Of a DNA stretch of 64,000 bases, positions 1-9,844 are shown piece by piece. Origin of the DNA: JACVRM01 sp963755085 (GTDB lineage: Bacteria; Actinomycetota; Thermoleophilia; Gaiellales; Gaiellaceae). Location: positions 1 through 64,000 of the forward strand of contig CAVWIN010000011.1 in the NCBI GenBank assembly GCA_963755085.1, given 5' to 3'. The notes below the pieces were generated by a model. The model saw nothing but the letters and a program-made list of their open reading frames with translations. It was not told where the DNA came from and ran no database searches. Both the position numbers and the translations under genes were made by a program. The first letter of the stretch is position 1, and every line of letters begins with the position of its first letter.

Positions 1-102
1 CTCCGCGACGAGCAGAGCATCGGCGGCTGGCAGTCGGGCCTGATGACGGCCGCGCTGAAGCCCAAGCCGGCCTTCAACGCCTTCAAGTCCGTAACGCATT
101 AA
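1..102 (+). CDS. C-terminal fragment, possible glycoside hydrolase
   Basis: An open frame enters from the left edge and ends at TAA 100-102, leaving 33 residues. The tail holds a GGWQSGL segment followed by KPKPAFNAF. This resembles the last strand and helix of many bacterial TIM-barrel glycoside hydrolases, where a Trp-rich turn precedes a 'KPAY-x-AF' helix. Only the tail is visible, so the family call is weak. A glycan-cleaving enzyme would suit the polysaccharide locus that follows. A GCGGGC/GCCCGC stem at about 112-142 could terminate it. Confidence 0.4.
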   Translation, partial: LRDEQSIGGWQSGLMTAALKPKPAFNAFKSVTH

Positions 103-181
103 GCCTAGGATTGCGGGCACCATCGCTCGCGAAGCCCGCACGCCCACGCGGCCGCCGGATCCGCCGCAGCTGACCGTCGTC

Positions 182-1630
182 ATGCCGCCGCAGGGCGACG
201 TCCGCTCGAGCCGCCCGCACGGGCTGACGACCGCACTGCGGTCCGCTGTCCGCCGCCTCTTCAGCATCACCGCGCTGGTCGTGCTCGACCTCGTCGGCCT
301 GACTCTCGGCCTCTACGTGGCGCTCGTGCTGCGCGGCTTCTACTACGGCGAGCGGCCGCCGCTCTGGGGCGTGCTCTGGCGCGCCGAGACGGACTGGCTG
401 CCGTTCGTCGCGCTGATCACCGTGCTGATCTTCGCCCAGGCGGGCCTGTACAGGCACCGCGAGGCGCGCGCCGGGATGGGCCGCGTCTTCGGCTCGCTCA
501 CCCTCGTCGCGGTGCTCGCGCTCGCCTTCGGCGTCGGCATCGGCCACGAGTTCACGACGTTCGGCCTGGCCCCGACCGCCGTGATCACGGCGACGATCTT
601 CGTTGCGCTTCTCCGCGGCTCGTACGAGATCGTCTCCGGCGAGCTGCTCCGCCGCGCCGGCGTGCGCCGCCGCGCGCTGCTCGTCGGCCCCGGCCGCGAG
701 GCTGCGCTCGCTGCGCGAGAAGCTCGGCGGCGCGCGCAGCGGCATCGACTACCAGTTCCTCGGCACTGTCAGCCACGGACGATCTGCCCGACCGGCTCGG
801 CGGCTACGGCGACCTGGCCTCGATCCTGGCGCACGCCGACGTGGACGAGGTGATCGTCGCCGGCGACATCCGCGACCGGCAGCTGCTCGGCATCGTCGAG
901 ACGGCGCACCGCGCCGGCGTTCAGGTGCTCGTTGCTCCGTCGGTGACCGAGCTCCTGATCCAGCGCGCCGAGTACGTGCCAGGCCAGGGGCTGCCGCTCT
1001 TCGAGTTCCGGCCGCCCGTGTTCGCCGGCTCGGACTGGTTCGTGAAGCGGACGTTCGACTACGTCGTCGCCTCCGCCGTCGTCGTGGTCGGCTCGCCGCT
1101 CTGGCTGCTGATCGCGGCCGCGGTGAAGCTGACCTCGTCCGGGCCCGTCTTCTACCGCGACCGTCGCATCGGCGTGAACGAGCGCGAGTTCGGGATGATC
1201 AAGTTCCGGACGATGTACCAGGACGCCGACGCGCACGTCGGCGAGCTGGAGCAGGCGAACGAGGCCGAGGGCGCGCTGTTCAAGATCCGCCGCGACCCGC
1301 GCGTGACGCCCGTCGGCCGCCTCCTGCGCCGCCTGTCGATCGACGAGGTGCCGCAGGTGCTGAACGTGCTGCGCGGCGAGATGAGCCTCGTCGGCCCGCG
1401 CCCGCTGCCGCTCCGCGACTACGCGCTGCTCGACCGCGTGGCACCGCAAGCGCTACCTCGTCCTGCCCGGGATGACGGGACTCTGGCAGATCTCCGGCCG
1501 CTCGAACCTCGGCTTCGACGACCTGGTGCGGCTCGACTTCTACTACCTCGAGAACTGGTCGATCTGGATGGACATCTCCATCCTGCTCAAGACCATCCCC
1601 GCGGTGCTCTCAGGCCGCGGCGCCTACTAA
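182..1630 (+). CDS. Polyprenyl-phosphate sugar-1-phosphate transferase (frameshifted)
   Basis: Initiating enzyme of polymer synthesis: it moves a sugar-1-phosphate from a nucleotide sugar to undecaprenyl phosphate at the inner membrane. The N-terminal 150 residues hold four or five hydrophobic segments, then a CoA-binding-like region (VDEVIVAGDIRDRQ) and the C-terminal bacterial sugar transferase domain. That domain has a membrane helix, 'SSGPVFYRDRRIG', 'KFRTMYQDAD' and 'SLVGPRPLPLRDY', ending 'PGMTGLWQISGRS...FDDLVRLDFYYLENWS'. This is the WbaP/EpsL/CpsD family at its usual size of about 480 residues. Frame changes are needed near 710, 775 and 1440; each looks like a single extra base. Its 3' end overlaps the convergent aminotransferase by about 20 bp. 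Family is certain, the sugar is not. Confidence 0.85.
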
Positions 1631-2781
1631 TTCGCGCAGGACCGTCGCCTGCTCCTCGTCCGTGAGCTGCGGGTAGAGCGGCAGCGCGATCGAGAGCCGG
1701 TCGGCCAGCACCGCGTTCGGGAAGTCTTCGGGCCGGACGCCGTAGCGCTCGCGGTAGAGGCGCGTGAGCACCGGCGCATGCGTGCCCTGCCGGGTCGCGA
1801 CCCCGCGCTCGTCGAGCTCGCGCCATCAGCGCGTTGCGGCGCTCGTTGAGCTCGCGTACGTTCGCCAGCGAGGGCTCCTCGGGGCGGTAGAGGCAGACGT
1901 ACGCCTGCCAGCCGTGCGTCACGCCGTCCGGCACCGACGGCGTCACGAGCCAGTCGACGCCGGCGAGCGCCTCGGTGTAGCGGGCGGCGACGGCGCGCCG
2001 TCGCCGGCGAGCACCTCGGCGAGGCGGTCCATCTGCGCGCGAGCCGATGGCGCCCTGGATGTCGGTGAGCCGGAAGTTGAAGCCGAGCCCGTCGTAGTCG
2101 GAGAGCAGGAACGCGTGGCCGGAGCCGTCCTCCTCCGGCGCGGTCGCGGCGCCGTGGTCGCACAGCGAGCGCGACCGGCGCGGCCAGCTCGGCGTCGTCG
2201 GTGATGACCATGCCGCCCTCGCCCGTCGTGACCGACTTGCGCGGGTGGAAGCTCAGGCAGCCGAGGTCGCCGAGCAGGCCGGTGTGCACGTCGCCGACCA
2301 GGCGCCGAGCGAGCAGGCGCAGTCCTCCAGCACCCAGAGCCCGTGCCGCCGCGCGAAGGCCGAGGACCTCCTCGATCGGCGCCGGCAGGCCGAAGAGATG
2401 CACCGGCACGACGCCGACGGTGCGCTCGGTCACAGCGCTTCAAGATGCGCGGGGTCGAGGTTGAACGTCGCCAGGTCGACGTCGCAGAACACGGCCGTGC
2501 CGCCGAGGTGGTGCGACGACGTTCGCTGTCGAGACCCAGGTGAAGGCTGGGACGATGACCTCGTCGCCGGGCTCGACCCCGAGCGCCGCGAGCGCGACGT
2601 GGAGCGCCGTCGTTCCCGACGAGGCAGCGACGGCGTGCGGCGCGCCGGTGTAGGCGCGCACCTTGTCCTCGAAGGCCTGCACCTCCGGGCCCTGGACGAC
2701 CCAACCCGACTCGAGCGGACGGCGCACGGCCTCCAGCTCCTCCGGGCCGATCAGCGGCTTGGCGATTGGGATCCGCGCCAT
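1610..2781 (-). CDS. DegT/DnrJ/EryC1 sugar aminotransferase, perosamine-synthase-like (frameshifted)
   Basis: PLP-dependent aminotransferase acting on a nucleotide-linked keto-sugar. The start at 2781 gives MARIPIAKPLIGPEELEAV, then 'SGWVVQGPEV', 'ASSGTTALHVAL', 'GDEVIVPAFTWVST', 'VPVHLFGLP' and 'SFHPRKSVTTGEGGM', where the Lys is the PLP-binding residue. It ends '...LPLYPQLTDEEQATVLRELVGAAA' at TGA 1610-1612. Frame steps lie near 2000, 2170, 2430 and 2520. The SFHPRKS-x-TTGEGG pattern is shared with GDP-perosamine synthases and similar enzymes. With GDP-mannose-dehydratase-like genes in the locus, a GDP-4-keto-6-deoxymannose substrate is possible but unproven. Confidence 0.8.
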
Positions 2782-2801
2782 CGCCGCATACTACGAGCGG
2801 C

Positions 2802-3819
2802 TTGACGGGCTCCCGCGCGCGCACATCGGTCGTCACGGTGGCCTACAACAGCGGCCCGCCGCTGTTGCGCCTGCTCGAATCGCTCGACGGCGAGGCCGAC
2901 GAGGTCATCGTCGTCAACAACGGCGGGCCAGCGCCGGAGCTGGAGGCGGCGGCCGAACGGCAGAACGTCCGCGTTGTGGAGGCGGGCGGGAACCTCGGCT
3001 ACGCGGGCGGCGGGAACCTCGGTGCCGGCGCGGCGACCGGCGACGTGCTCGTCTTCCTCAACCCGGACACCGTCGTGCGGCCGGGCGCCGTGGCGCAGCT
3101 CGCCGAGACGGCCACGAGCGACGGCGTGGGCATCGCCATGGCGCGCTTGCTCCTGCTCGACAGCCCGGACCGCCTGAACTCCGGCGGCAACGTCCTGCAC
3201 GTCAGCGGGATGGCGTGGGCCGGGGGCTACGGCGAGCCGGCGGACTCGGTCGCCGAGCTCCGTGACGTCGCCTACCCGAGCGGCGCGGCGATGGCCGTCC
3301 GCCGCGAGCTCTTCCTCGAGCTGGGCGGGTTCGTCCAGGAGCTCTTCATGTACCAGGAGGACCTCGAGCTCGCCTGGCGCGTCCACCTGCGCGGGCTGCG
3401 GACCGTCGTCGACCCGGGCGCCGACGTACTGCACGACTACGACTTCGCCCGCAACCCGAGGAAGCTGTACTACCTGGAGCGGAACCGTCTCGTGTTCGTG
3501 CTGACCGCGTACTCCGGCCGCCTGCTCACCGTCGCCGTCCCGCTCATGCTCGCCGCCGAGCTCGCCACGCTCGCTCCTCGCCGTTCGCGAAGGCTGGGCG
3601 CGCGAGAAGGTGGCGGGGTGGGGCTGGCTCGCCCGGAACGCCGGCTGGGTGCGGCGCCGGCGGCGGACCACACAGGCGCTCCGCCGCGTGCGCGACCGTG
3701 ACCTGGCCGCGTTCCTGACCGCACGCATCGACCCGGCGCACGTTCCCGTGCCCGGCCCGGTGCGCGCGGCGAACGGCCTCATGGCCGCCTACTGGTCGGC
3801 CGCGCGACGACTGCTCTGA
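2802..3819 (+). CDS. GT2 glycosyltransferase, rhamnosyltransferase-like (C-terminal frameshift)
   Basis: Cytoplasmic GT-A transferase. It begins TSVVTVAYNSG, then 'DEVIVVNNGG', 'GNLGYAGGGNLGA' and the nucleotide-binding 'VLVFLNPDTVV', followed by 'MYQEDLELAWRVHLRGL', the usual acceptor/base motif (ED) of WbbL-type rhamnosyltransferases. I chose TTG 2802, just before the first beta strand; an ATG at 2766 is in frame but would overlap the divergent aminotransferase. The frame shifts near 3590, and the real tail ends '...AAYWSAARRLL' at 3819. The divergent start is only about 20 bp away, so any promoters overlap. Confidence 0.8.
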
Positions 3820-3864
3820 CGGTCCTTGCACCGGCCTAACGATCTCGGCGCTACGGTTTCCCCG

Positions 3865-4632
3865 ATGTCGACAGGCTCGCTCGTCCAGGAGGCCGCGCCT
3901 CCTGTGGACACGCGGCTCGCCGCCCTGAAGCGGGCGGTGATCGTCCCGGCGTACAACGAGGAAGGGTCGGTCGCGCGCGTGATCGAGGAGATCCGCGCGT
4001 TCGACCCTGGCTTCGAGATCGTCGTCGTCGACGACGGCTCGACGGACAAGACGTCGCTGGTCGCGCGCGCCGCCGGCGCGCGTGTCCTGCGGCTGCCGTT
4101 CAACGTCGGCATCGGCGGCGCCGTCCAGACCGGCCACCAGTACGCCCGCGACCACGGCTTCGACCTCGCCATCCAGGTCGACGGCGACGGGCAGCACGAC
4201 GCCAGCGAGCTGCCGAAGCTGCTCGCGCCGATCGTCGACGACGAGGCCGACCTCGTCGTCGGCACGCGCTTCATCGGCGACAGCGGCTACACGCCGCCCA
4301 AGTCGCGCCGCCTCGGGATCCTCATCCTCGCCTGGATCGTGTCGCTGATCACGCACCAGAAGGTGACCGACCCGACCTCCGGCTTCCGCGCCGTTAATCG
4401 CCGCGCGCTCGAGCTGTTCGCCGGCGACTACCCGCACGACTACCCGGAGGTGGAGGCGACGGTGCTCGATCCACCACCACCACCTGCGCATGGTCGAGGT
4501 GCCCGTGCTGATGCGCGAGCGCACGGCGGGCAGCTCCTCGATCACGATGCTCTACTCGCCCGTCTACATGGGCAAGGTGCTGTCGCCCTGTTCGTCGGCC
4601 TGTTCCGGCGGTACCCGAAGGAGGAGGCATGA
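3865..4632 (+). CDS. DPM1-like GT2 glycosyltransferase (double frameshift)
   Basis: Polyprenyl-phosphate sugar synthase type GT2. The ATG at 3865 gives MSTGSLVQEA, then 'AVIVPAYNEEGSV', 'EIVVVDDGSTDKT', 'NVGIGGAVQTGHQYA', the DxD region 'IQVDGDGQHD', 'DLVVGTRFIG' and 'DPTSGFRAVNRRAL'. A stretch from about 4470 to 4585 is out of frame and restores 'HHHLRMVEVPVLMRER...SSITMLYSPVYMGKV' when read one frame over. The end ATGA overlaps the DUF2304 gene. DPM1-like GTs beside DUF2304 proteins are a recurrent pair; the product probably loads a sugar on a lipid carrier for the GT-C proteins near 27-31 kb. Confidence 0.85.
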   Translation: MSTGSLVQEAAPPVDTRLAALKRAVIVPAYNEEGSVARVIEEIRAFDPGFEIVVVDDGSTDKTSLVARAAGARVLRLPFNVGIGGAVQTGHQYARDHGFDLAIQVDGDGQHDASELPKLLAPIVDDEADLVVGTRFIGDSGYTPPKSRRLGILILAWIVSLITHQKVTDPTSGFRAVNRRALELFAGDYPHDYPEVEATVLDPPPPPAHGRGARADARAHGGQLLDHDALLARLHGQGAVALFVGLFRRYPKEEA

Positions 4633-4977
4633 CCCCGCTCCGCGTCTCGATCGTCGCGTCAATCGGCGCGCTCGTGCTCCTGCTCGTCATCTTCGAGCTC
4701 ATCAGGCGGCGCCGGCTGACGGAGCGCTACGCGCTGCTGTGGATCGTGACGGCGTCGTCATGCTCGTCCTGGCCGTGTGGCGCGGGCTGCTCTCGACGAC
4801 TCGCCCACGGTCGGGATCGCGTACCCGCCGTCGACGCTGTTCGTGCTGGCGGCGTTCTTCATCCTCGTCCTGCTCCTGCACTACTCGACCGTGATCTCCC
4901 GGCTGGCCGACCAGAATCGCATCCTGGCCCAGCGGCTCGCGATCCTCGAGGAAGAGCTGGAGGAGCGCAGCAGCTAG
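4629..4977 (+). CDS. DUF2304 small membrane protein (frameshifted)
   Basis: About 115 residues with two predicted membrane helices (residues 8-22 and about 60-80), a basic loop 'FELIRRRRLTERYALLW' between them, and a C-terminal coiled helix 'SRLADQNRILAQRLAILEEELEERSS'. This is the usual DUF2304 layout. It overlaps the DPM1-like gene by ATGA, so the two are probably co-translated; DUF2304 is thought to anchor or regulate such GTs. One or two bases are missing near 4755-4800. Its stop TAG (4975-4977) is formed by the TA target and the first G of the downstream IS630 element; without the IS the stop would also read TAG. Confidence 0.75.
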
Positions 4978-6057
4978 TGACCTGAGTCGTTGATCCGTTG
5001 GCAGTAGGCGGCGAGGCTGTCGAGGATCTCGTCGGCGGTCTTGTGCCAGACAAATGGCTTGGGGTCGTCGTTCCAGTTAGTGATCCAGGTGCGGATCGAG
5101 GCGACGAGGTCGCGGACGGAGCGGTGGGTGCCGCGCTTGATCCATTTCGTGGTCAGCTCGGCGAACCAGCGCTCGACGAGGTTGAGCCAGGAGCTGTAGG
5201 TCGGCGTGAAGTGCAGCGTGAAGCGCGGATGGCGCACGAGCCAGCGCTGGATCGACGGCGTCTTGTGCGTGGAGGAGTTGTCGAGTACCACGTGCACGTC
5301 GAGGTGGGCGGGCACGGACTGCGTCGATCAGGTTGAGGAAGCGACGGAACTCCTCGGCGCGATGCCGCGGTGTCATCTCCGCGATCACCTGCCCCGAGGC
5401 GACGTCGAGCGCGGCGTACAGGTTGGTGGTGCCGTTGCGGATGTAGTCGTGGCTTTGCCGTGCGGGCACGCCCGGCATCAGCGGCAGGACCGGCGCCGTC
5501 CGGTCGAGCGCCTGGATCTGCGACTTCTCGTCGACACAGAGCACGACCGCGGCGTCGGGCGGGTTGAGGTAGAGCCCGACGATGTCGCGGACCTTGTCGA
5601 TGAACTGCGGGTCGGGCGAAAGCTTGAACGCCTCGCTCGGTGCGGCTTGAGCCCGAACGCGCGCCAGATCCGGCTGACCGCCGACTGGCTCATCCCGGTC
5701 GCTTCCGCCATCGACCGCGTCGACCAGTGCGTCGCGTTCGCCGGCTGCTCCTCCAGCGTCTTCACGATCACCCGCTCCACGTCCTCGTCTCGGATCGTGC
5801 GCGGCTTACCCGGCCGCGGCTCGTCGTGCAAGCCGTCGACGCCATGCCGGGCGAACCGGCCCCGCCACTTGCTGACCGTGTTGTGCGTTACAGCCAAGCT
5901 CAGCCGCGATCTCCATGCTCGCACGGCCCTCCGCGGCCGCCAACACAACCCGGCAGCGAAACGCAAGCGCCTGCGAACTCCTCGGCCGGCGAGCCCACCG
6001 CTCCAACACCTCGCGCTCCTCGTCAGTGAGCACGACCTCAGCACGAGCCGCCATCAA
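4974..6057 (-). CDS. IS630-family DDE transposase (frameshifted)
   Basis: Start chosen at ATG 6057 (MAARAEVVLTDEEREVLERW), the usual opening of these transposases. Order: helix-turn-helix region ('ALAFRCRVVLAAAEGRASMEIAAELG', then 'TVSKWRGRFARHGVDGLHDEPRPG'), linker, and a DDE catalytic domain with 'LCVDEKSQIQALDRT', 'VHVVLDNSSTHKT' and 'FTPTYSSWLNLVERWFAEL', which supply D, D and E. The reading frame changes near 5870, 5650 and 5320, so the copy as written would be inactive, but the steps resemble those in the neighbouring host genes and may be sequence errors. The stop TAG uses the TA target plus host C. Confidence 0.85.
4977..4989 (+). repeat. IS630 left inverted repeat
   Basis: GTGACCTGAGTCG, the exact reverse complement of 6124-6136, immediately after the TA at 4975-4976. 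Confidence 0.9.
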
Positions 6058-6123
6058 CCACCCCCAATCGTCGTCGATGACCAAGACGACTTCGCGGCCG
6101 ACCACCTGGACCCTGCGGACTAG

Positions 6124-6136
6124 CGACTCAGGTCAC
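6124..6136 (-). repeat. IS630 right inverted repeat
   Basis: CGACTCAGGTCAC on the plus strand, exact complement of 4977-4989, followed by the TA duplication at 6137-6138. Confidence 0.9.
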
Positions 6137-7078
6137 TAGGCGGCGACGGCCGCCGCCGACCGGTACCAGGCGACCGTGCGCTCGATCCCGTCGCGCAGCG
6201 GCGTCTGTGCCTTGAAGCCGAACAGCTCCTCGGCGCGCGAAGTGTCGAGCCGCCGGCGCGGCTGGCCGTTCGGCATCGACGTGTCCCAGCGGATCGTCGC
6301 CGCTGAAGCCCGTTACTTCGGCGATCAGTTCGGCCAGGTCGCGGATCGACGATCTCGCCGCCGGTGCCGAGGTTGACCGGCTCGGCGCCGTCGTAGCGCT
6401 CGGCCGCGAGCAGCAGCCCCTCGACGCAGTCGTCGACGTAAAGGAACTCGCGCGTCGGGGAGCCGTCGCCCCAGAGCACGACCTCCTGCGTCGTGCGCGT
6501 CGACCATCTTGCGGATGAGATCGGGGATGACGTGGGCGTTCGTCGGATGGAAGTTGTCGCGCGGCCCGTACAGGTTCGCGGGCAGGAGGAAGATCGCGTC
6601 CAGCCCGTACTGCTCGCGGTAGGCCTGCGCGCCGACGAGCAGCGCCTTCTTGGCGACGCCGTACGGCGCGTTCGTCTCCTCGGGGTAGCCGTTCCAGAGG
6701 TCGTCCTCGTGGAACGGCGTCGGCGTGAACTTCGGGTAGGCGCAGACGGTTCCGGCGATGACGAGCTTGCGCGACGCTCGTCGAGCCGCGACTGCTCGAT
6801 CACGTTCGTGCCCATGGGCGAGGTTCGCGTACCAGTAGCGGCCCGGGTTCGCGCGGTTCGCGCCGATGCCGCCGACCTCGGCGGCGAGGTGGAAGACGAC
6901 CTCGCGGCTCGCCCTCGGCGAACGCGCGCGCGACGTCGTCGGGGCGGGTCAGGTCGAACCCGGGGCGCGAGGGCACGAACGCCTCGATGCCGCGCTCGCG
7001 CAGCCGCTCGACGAGGTGTGAGCCGACGAAGCCGGTCCCGCCGGTGACGAGGACGCGGCTGCCTGGCTCCAGGGTCAT
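6136..7078 (-). CDS. GDP-L-fucose-synthase-like epimerase/reductase (frameshifted)
   Basis: Extended SDR. The start at 7078 gives MTLEPGSRVLVTGGTGFVGSHLVERL (Rossmann TGGTGFVG), then 'FHLAAEVGGIGANRANP' and 'MGTNVIEQSRL', the catalytic stretch 'APYGVAKKALLVGAQAYREQYG' with YxxxK, 'NLYGPRDNFHPTNAHVIPDLIRKM' and 'VVLWGDGSPTREFLYVDDCVEGLLLAAERYDG'. These are typical of GDP-fucose synthase (WcaG/Fcl), which epimerises and reduces GDP-4-keto-6-deoxymannose. Frame steps lie near 6350, 6490, 6770 and 6920. It overlaps the upstream dehydratase by ATGA, fitting a two-step sugar-nucleotide pathway. The stop is TAG at 6136-6138, built partly from the IS end. Confidence 0.8.
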
Positions 7079-8219
7079 CGCGCCGTGACCGGATCCGTGG
7101 TCGGCAGCCAGTCGACGCGGCCGATCCACTTGTCGCGGTTCTCCGCGTACCAGGCGATCGTCCGCGCGATGCCTTCCTCCCAGGAGACGCGCGGCTCCCA
7201 GCCCGTCTCGCGGTTCAGCTTCTCGTAGCCGACGCGCAGCGCCATCACGTCGCTCGCGCCCGGCCGGTAGCGACGGGCCACGCTCGTCAGCTCGCGCTCG
7301 GGCCAGTAGCCCTCGCGCTCGCCGATCTCGAGGATCATCCCCGCCCAGTCGGCCATCGAGATGTTCTTGCCCTGGCCGTAGACGTAGACGTCGCCGGGCG
7401 TGCCCTTCGCTGCGACGGTGAGGTGGCCGCGTACGCCGTCGGTGCAGAAGCAGAAGTCGCGCAGCGGCTCGAGGTTGCCGAGCTCGACGTGGGGCAGCTC
7501 GAGCGCCTGCGTGATGATCGTGCCGGTGACGTAGCGCGGGTTCTGGCGCGGCCCGTAGTTGTTGAACATGCGGGTGACGACCGTCGGCACCTGGTACGCG
7601 TCGAAGTAGTTCATCGTCAGGAAGTCGGCGGCGACCTTGGCCGTGGCGTAGATCGACTTCGGGTTGAGCGGCGAGCGCTCGTGCAGGATCAGCCCGCCCT
7701 GCGAATCGAAGTCGTGGTGGTGGCGGACGTCCTCATGGACGTTGCCGTATTCCTCCGACGTGCCGGCCGTATCGAACTTCTCGACTTCGAGCCCGTGGTC
7801 GACGATCGACTGGAGCAGATTGAGCGTCCCGACCGTGTTCGTCATCACGGTCTCGTACGGGCGGTGCCACGACTCCGCCACGTGCGCCTGCGCGCCGAGG
7901 TGGAAGACGTACGGCTTGTCGGGCGCGTCGCAGAGGTCCCGGACGAGGATGTCGATCGAGTGGCGGTCGGTCAGGTCGGCCCAGTGCACCGTGATCTGCG
8001 GGCGCAGGTGCCAGATGTTGTTGAGCGCGCCGCTCGAGGTCGCCCGCACGAACGCGACACCTTCGCGCCGAGGACGACGAGCGCCTCGGTCAGGTGCGAG
8101 CCCATGAAGCCGTCGGCGCCCGTGACGAGCACGGTGCGGCCGGCATAGGCGTCCTCGAACTCGCGCCGGAGCGCCTCGCGCTCCGCATCCGTCCAGCTGC
8201 CGTTTTCCTTGACGGTCAC
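7075..8219 (-). CDS. NAD-dependent sugar-nucleotide 4,6-dehydratase, GDP-mannose type likely (one frameshift)
   Basis: Extended SDR of about 380 residues. It starts at 8219 (MTVKENGSWTDAEREAL), with 'VLVTGADGFMGSHLTEAL', 'VFHLGAQAHVAESWHRPYETV', 'AGTSEEYGNVHED' (the T/S-E pair of dehydratases), 'SIYATAKVAADFL' (YxxxK), 'RMFNNYGPRQNPRYVTGTIITQAL', and a C-terminal 'YRPGASDVMALRVGYEKLNRETGWEPRVSWEEGI'. One frame step lies near 8055. The gene is followed by the fucose-synthase-like gene with overlapping ATGA. A GDP-mannose substrate is inferred from that partner; CDP- or dTDP-sugar activity cannot be excluded. Confidence 0.75.
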
Positions 8220-8253
8220 GGGCGGCCACGATAGCCGCTAGGTTGGCGCCGCA

Positions 8254-9042
8254 GTGGCGACCACCGTCCCGGCCGGCTTCCTGCGCTCGGCCCTCTCCCG
8301 GGTCGTCCGAGCGGCTCCGCGCCTGCCCTACAACCCGCGCACGCACGGGCTCTACCGGCTCGGCGAGGAGATCCCCGTCGGTCGCCACCTGTCGGTCTAC
8401 GACGCGACCGTGTTCGGGAGCTACGACCTCGAGACGCAGCGAACCGTGCCGAAGAACCCGGACGATCCCGGCGTCTGGGCGCTCGGGTTCGACGGGCTAA
8501 TGGGGGAAGCGCATGCCCTACGGGTGGCCGCGGGACAGCTCGTGGTCGAGGATCGCTACGACCTCGTGCTTTCGCTGCTCGCGCCGGGCGAGGGCCTGCT
8601 TCTCGACGCGTGCACGCCGGCACCGGAGCAGCGCGTCCGCGAAGCGGTCGAGCGGCTCGGCTACCGCTACCAGGCGATCGACATCGAGGGCGGCCCGGGC
8701 GTGCAGCGCGAGGACCTGACCGCGCTCAGCTTCGGCGACGCGACCGTCGCCGCGCTGATCTCGCTCGATACGCTGGAGCACATCGAGGACTACGGGGCCG
8801 CGCTGCGCGAAATCCACCGCGTGCTGGTCCCGCACGGCGTCGCGATCGTGCACACGCCCTGCTACTACGTCGACCGCGAGCGGAGCGCCCCGCTCGACCC
8901 CGAGCAAGATCCCTGGGGCCATGTCCGCTACTTCTCGGCGCGCGAGCTGCTCCGGACGATCGCGGAGACCGGCTTCCGCGTCCTCCGGGTCGGGCTCCAG
9001 CTCGACTACGGCGCGGCGCTCGTCGTTCTTGCCAAGGCCTAG
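8254..9042 (+). CDS. Class I SAM-dependent methyltransferase
   Basis: Intact 262-residue frame from GTG 8254. After about 80 residues without a known motif comes a methyltransferase type 11 fold: 'GEGLLLDACTPAP' at the SAM-binding strand, 'YQAIDIEGGPGVQREDLTALSFGDATVAALISLDTLEHIEDY' (motifs II-III), 'REIHRVLVPHGVAIVHTP' and a final beta strand. The GxGxG loop is replaced by ACTPAP, so cofactor binding may be altered. It probably methylates a sugar or caps a chain. The next GT2 gene starts 5 bp downstream. Confidence 0.75.
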   Translation: MATTVPAGFLRSALSRVVRAAPRLPYNPRTHGLYRLGEEIPVGRHLSVYDATVFGSYDLETQRTVPKNPDDPGVWALGFDGLMGEAHALRVAAGQLVVEDRYDLVLSLLAPGEGLLLDACTPAPEQRVREAVERLGYRYQAIDIEGGPGVQREDLTALSFGDATVAALISLDTLEHIEDYGAALREIHRVLVPHGVAIVHTPCYYVDRERSAPLDPEQDPWGHVRYFSARELLRTIAETGFRVLRVGLQLDYGAALVVLAKA

Positions 9043-9046
9043 GCCG

Positions 9047-9835
9047 GTGCACGACGACGTCACCGTCGTCATCGCCTGCTTCGACTACGGCCGCTACCTG
9101 AGGGAGGCCGTCGACAGCGCGGTTGCGCAGGCGGGCACGGTCGTCGTCGTCGACGACGGCTCGACCGACGAGGAGACGGTTGACGTGCTCGCCCGGCTCC
9201 CGGCCGCCGTCGACGTCGTGCGCCAGGAGAACCAGGGGGTCTGCCGCGCCCGGAACGCGGGGCTCGCGCGTGTGGGCACGCCGTACGCGCTTGTCCTCGA
9301 CGCCGACGACCGGCTCGCGCCCGGAGCGATCGCGGCGCTCAAGCCGGTGCTCGAGGCGGATCCCTCGCTCGGCTACGCGTACGGGACGATGCGCTTCTTC
9401 GGAGACTGGAGCGGAGAGCTGCACTTCCCCGACTTCGACGCCTACGCGCTCCTGTACCGGCACACGATCGGCCTGAGCGCGCTCGTCCGGCGCGAGGTGT
9501 TCGCGCAGACGGGCGGGTTCGACCCGGCGTTCGAGCAGTTCGAGGACTGGGAGCTCTGGGTGCACGCGCTCGAACGCGGGTGGACCGGGAAACGGGTCGA
9601 CGCTGTCACGCTCGAGTACCGGCGGCACGGCGACACGAAGCTCGTGCGGGACCGCGGGCGCTACCGCGCGATCTACCGGCAGCTGCGCGCGAAGCACGCC
9701 GCGCTCTACGCCCACCCCCCGGCGACGCGGCTCGGCCTTGCCGGGCGCCTGGCCCACCGCCTCTACTGGGGGCCGCGCCCGGTTCCCGCACGCGTGGAGC
9801 AGGCGCTGTACAGGCGCCTTTGGGCTGCAAACTAG
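9047..9835 (+). CDS. GT2 glycosyltransferase
   Basis: Intact 262-residue frame from GTG 9047. GT-A fold: 'DVTVVIACFDYGRYLREAVDSA', 'TVVVVDDGSTDEETVDVL', 'QGVCRARNAGLARV', then the metal-binding 'ALVLDADDRLAPGA', and the acceptor motif 'FEDWELWVHALERGW' with the ED pair. The tail 'TLEYRRHGDTKLVRDRGRYR' is usual in actinobacterial polysaccharide loci. Soluble, probably peripheral at the inner membrane. Specificity cannot be read. It sits between a methyltransferase and another GT2. Confidence 0.85.
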   Translation: MHDDVTVVIACFDYGRYLREAVDSAVAQAGTVVVVDDGSTDEETVDVLARLPAAVDVVRQENQGVCRARNAGLARVGTPYALVLDADDRLAPGAIAALKPVLEADPSLGYAYGTMRFFGDWSGELHFPDFDAYALLYRHTIGLSALVRREVFAQTGGFDPAFEQFEDWELWVHALERGWTGKRVDAVTLEYRRHGDTKLVRDRGRYRAIYRQLRAKHAALYAHPPATRLGLAGRLAHRLYWGPRPVPARVEQALYRRLWAAN

Positions 9836-9844
9836 ACTCGCCGC

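Larger units (their letters stand above)
4977..6136. mobile_element. IS630-family insertion sequence, complete with both ends
   Basis: An 1160 bp element with 13 bp perfect inverted ends GTGACCTGAGTCG (4977-4989) and its complement (6124-6136). The match continues imperfectly for about 8 more bases. It is flanked by a TA duplication (4975-4976 and 6137-6138), the hallmark of IS630/Tc1-mariner elements. It carries one transposase on the minus strand. It lies between two convergent genes and breaks neither. Confidence 0.9.

Noticed and set aside
83..745. Long minus-strand frame opposite the sugar transferase
   Set aside because: Arg/Ala/Asp/Glu/Gly-rich shadow frame typical of high-GC DNA; the plus strand carries recognisable motifs.
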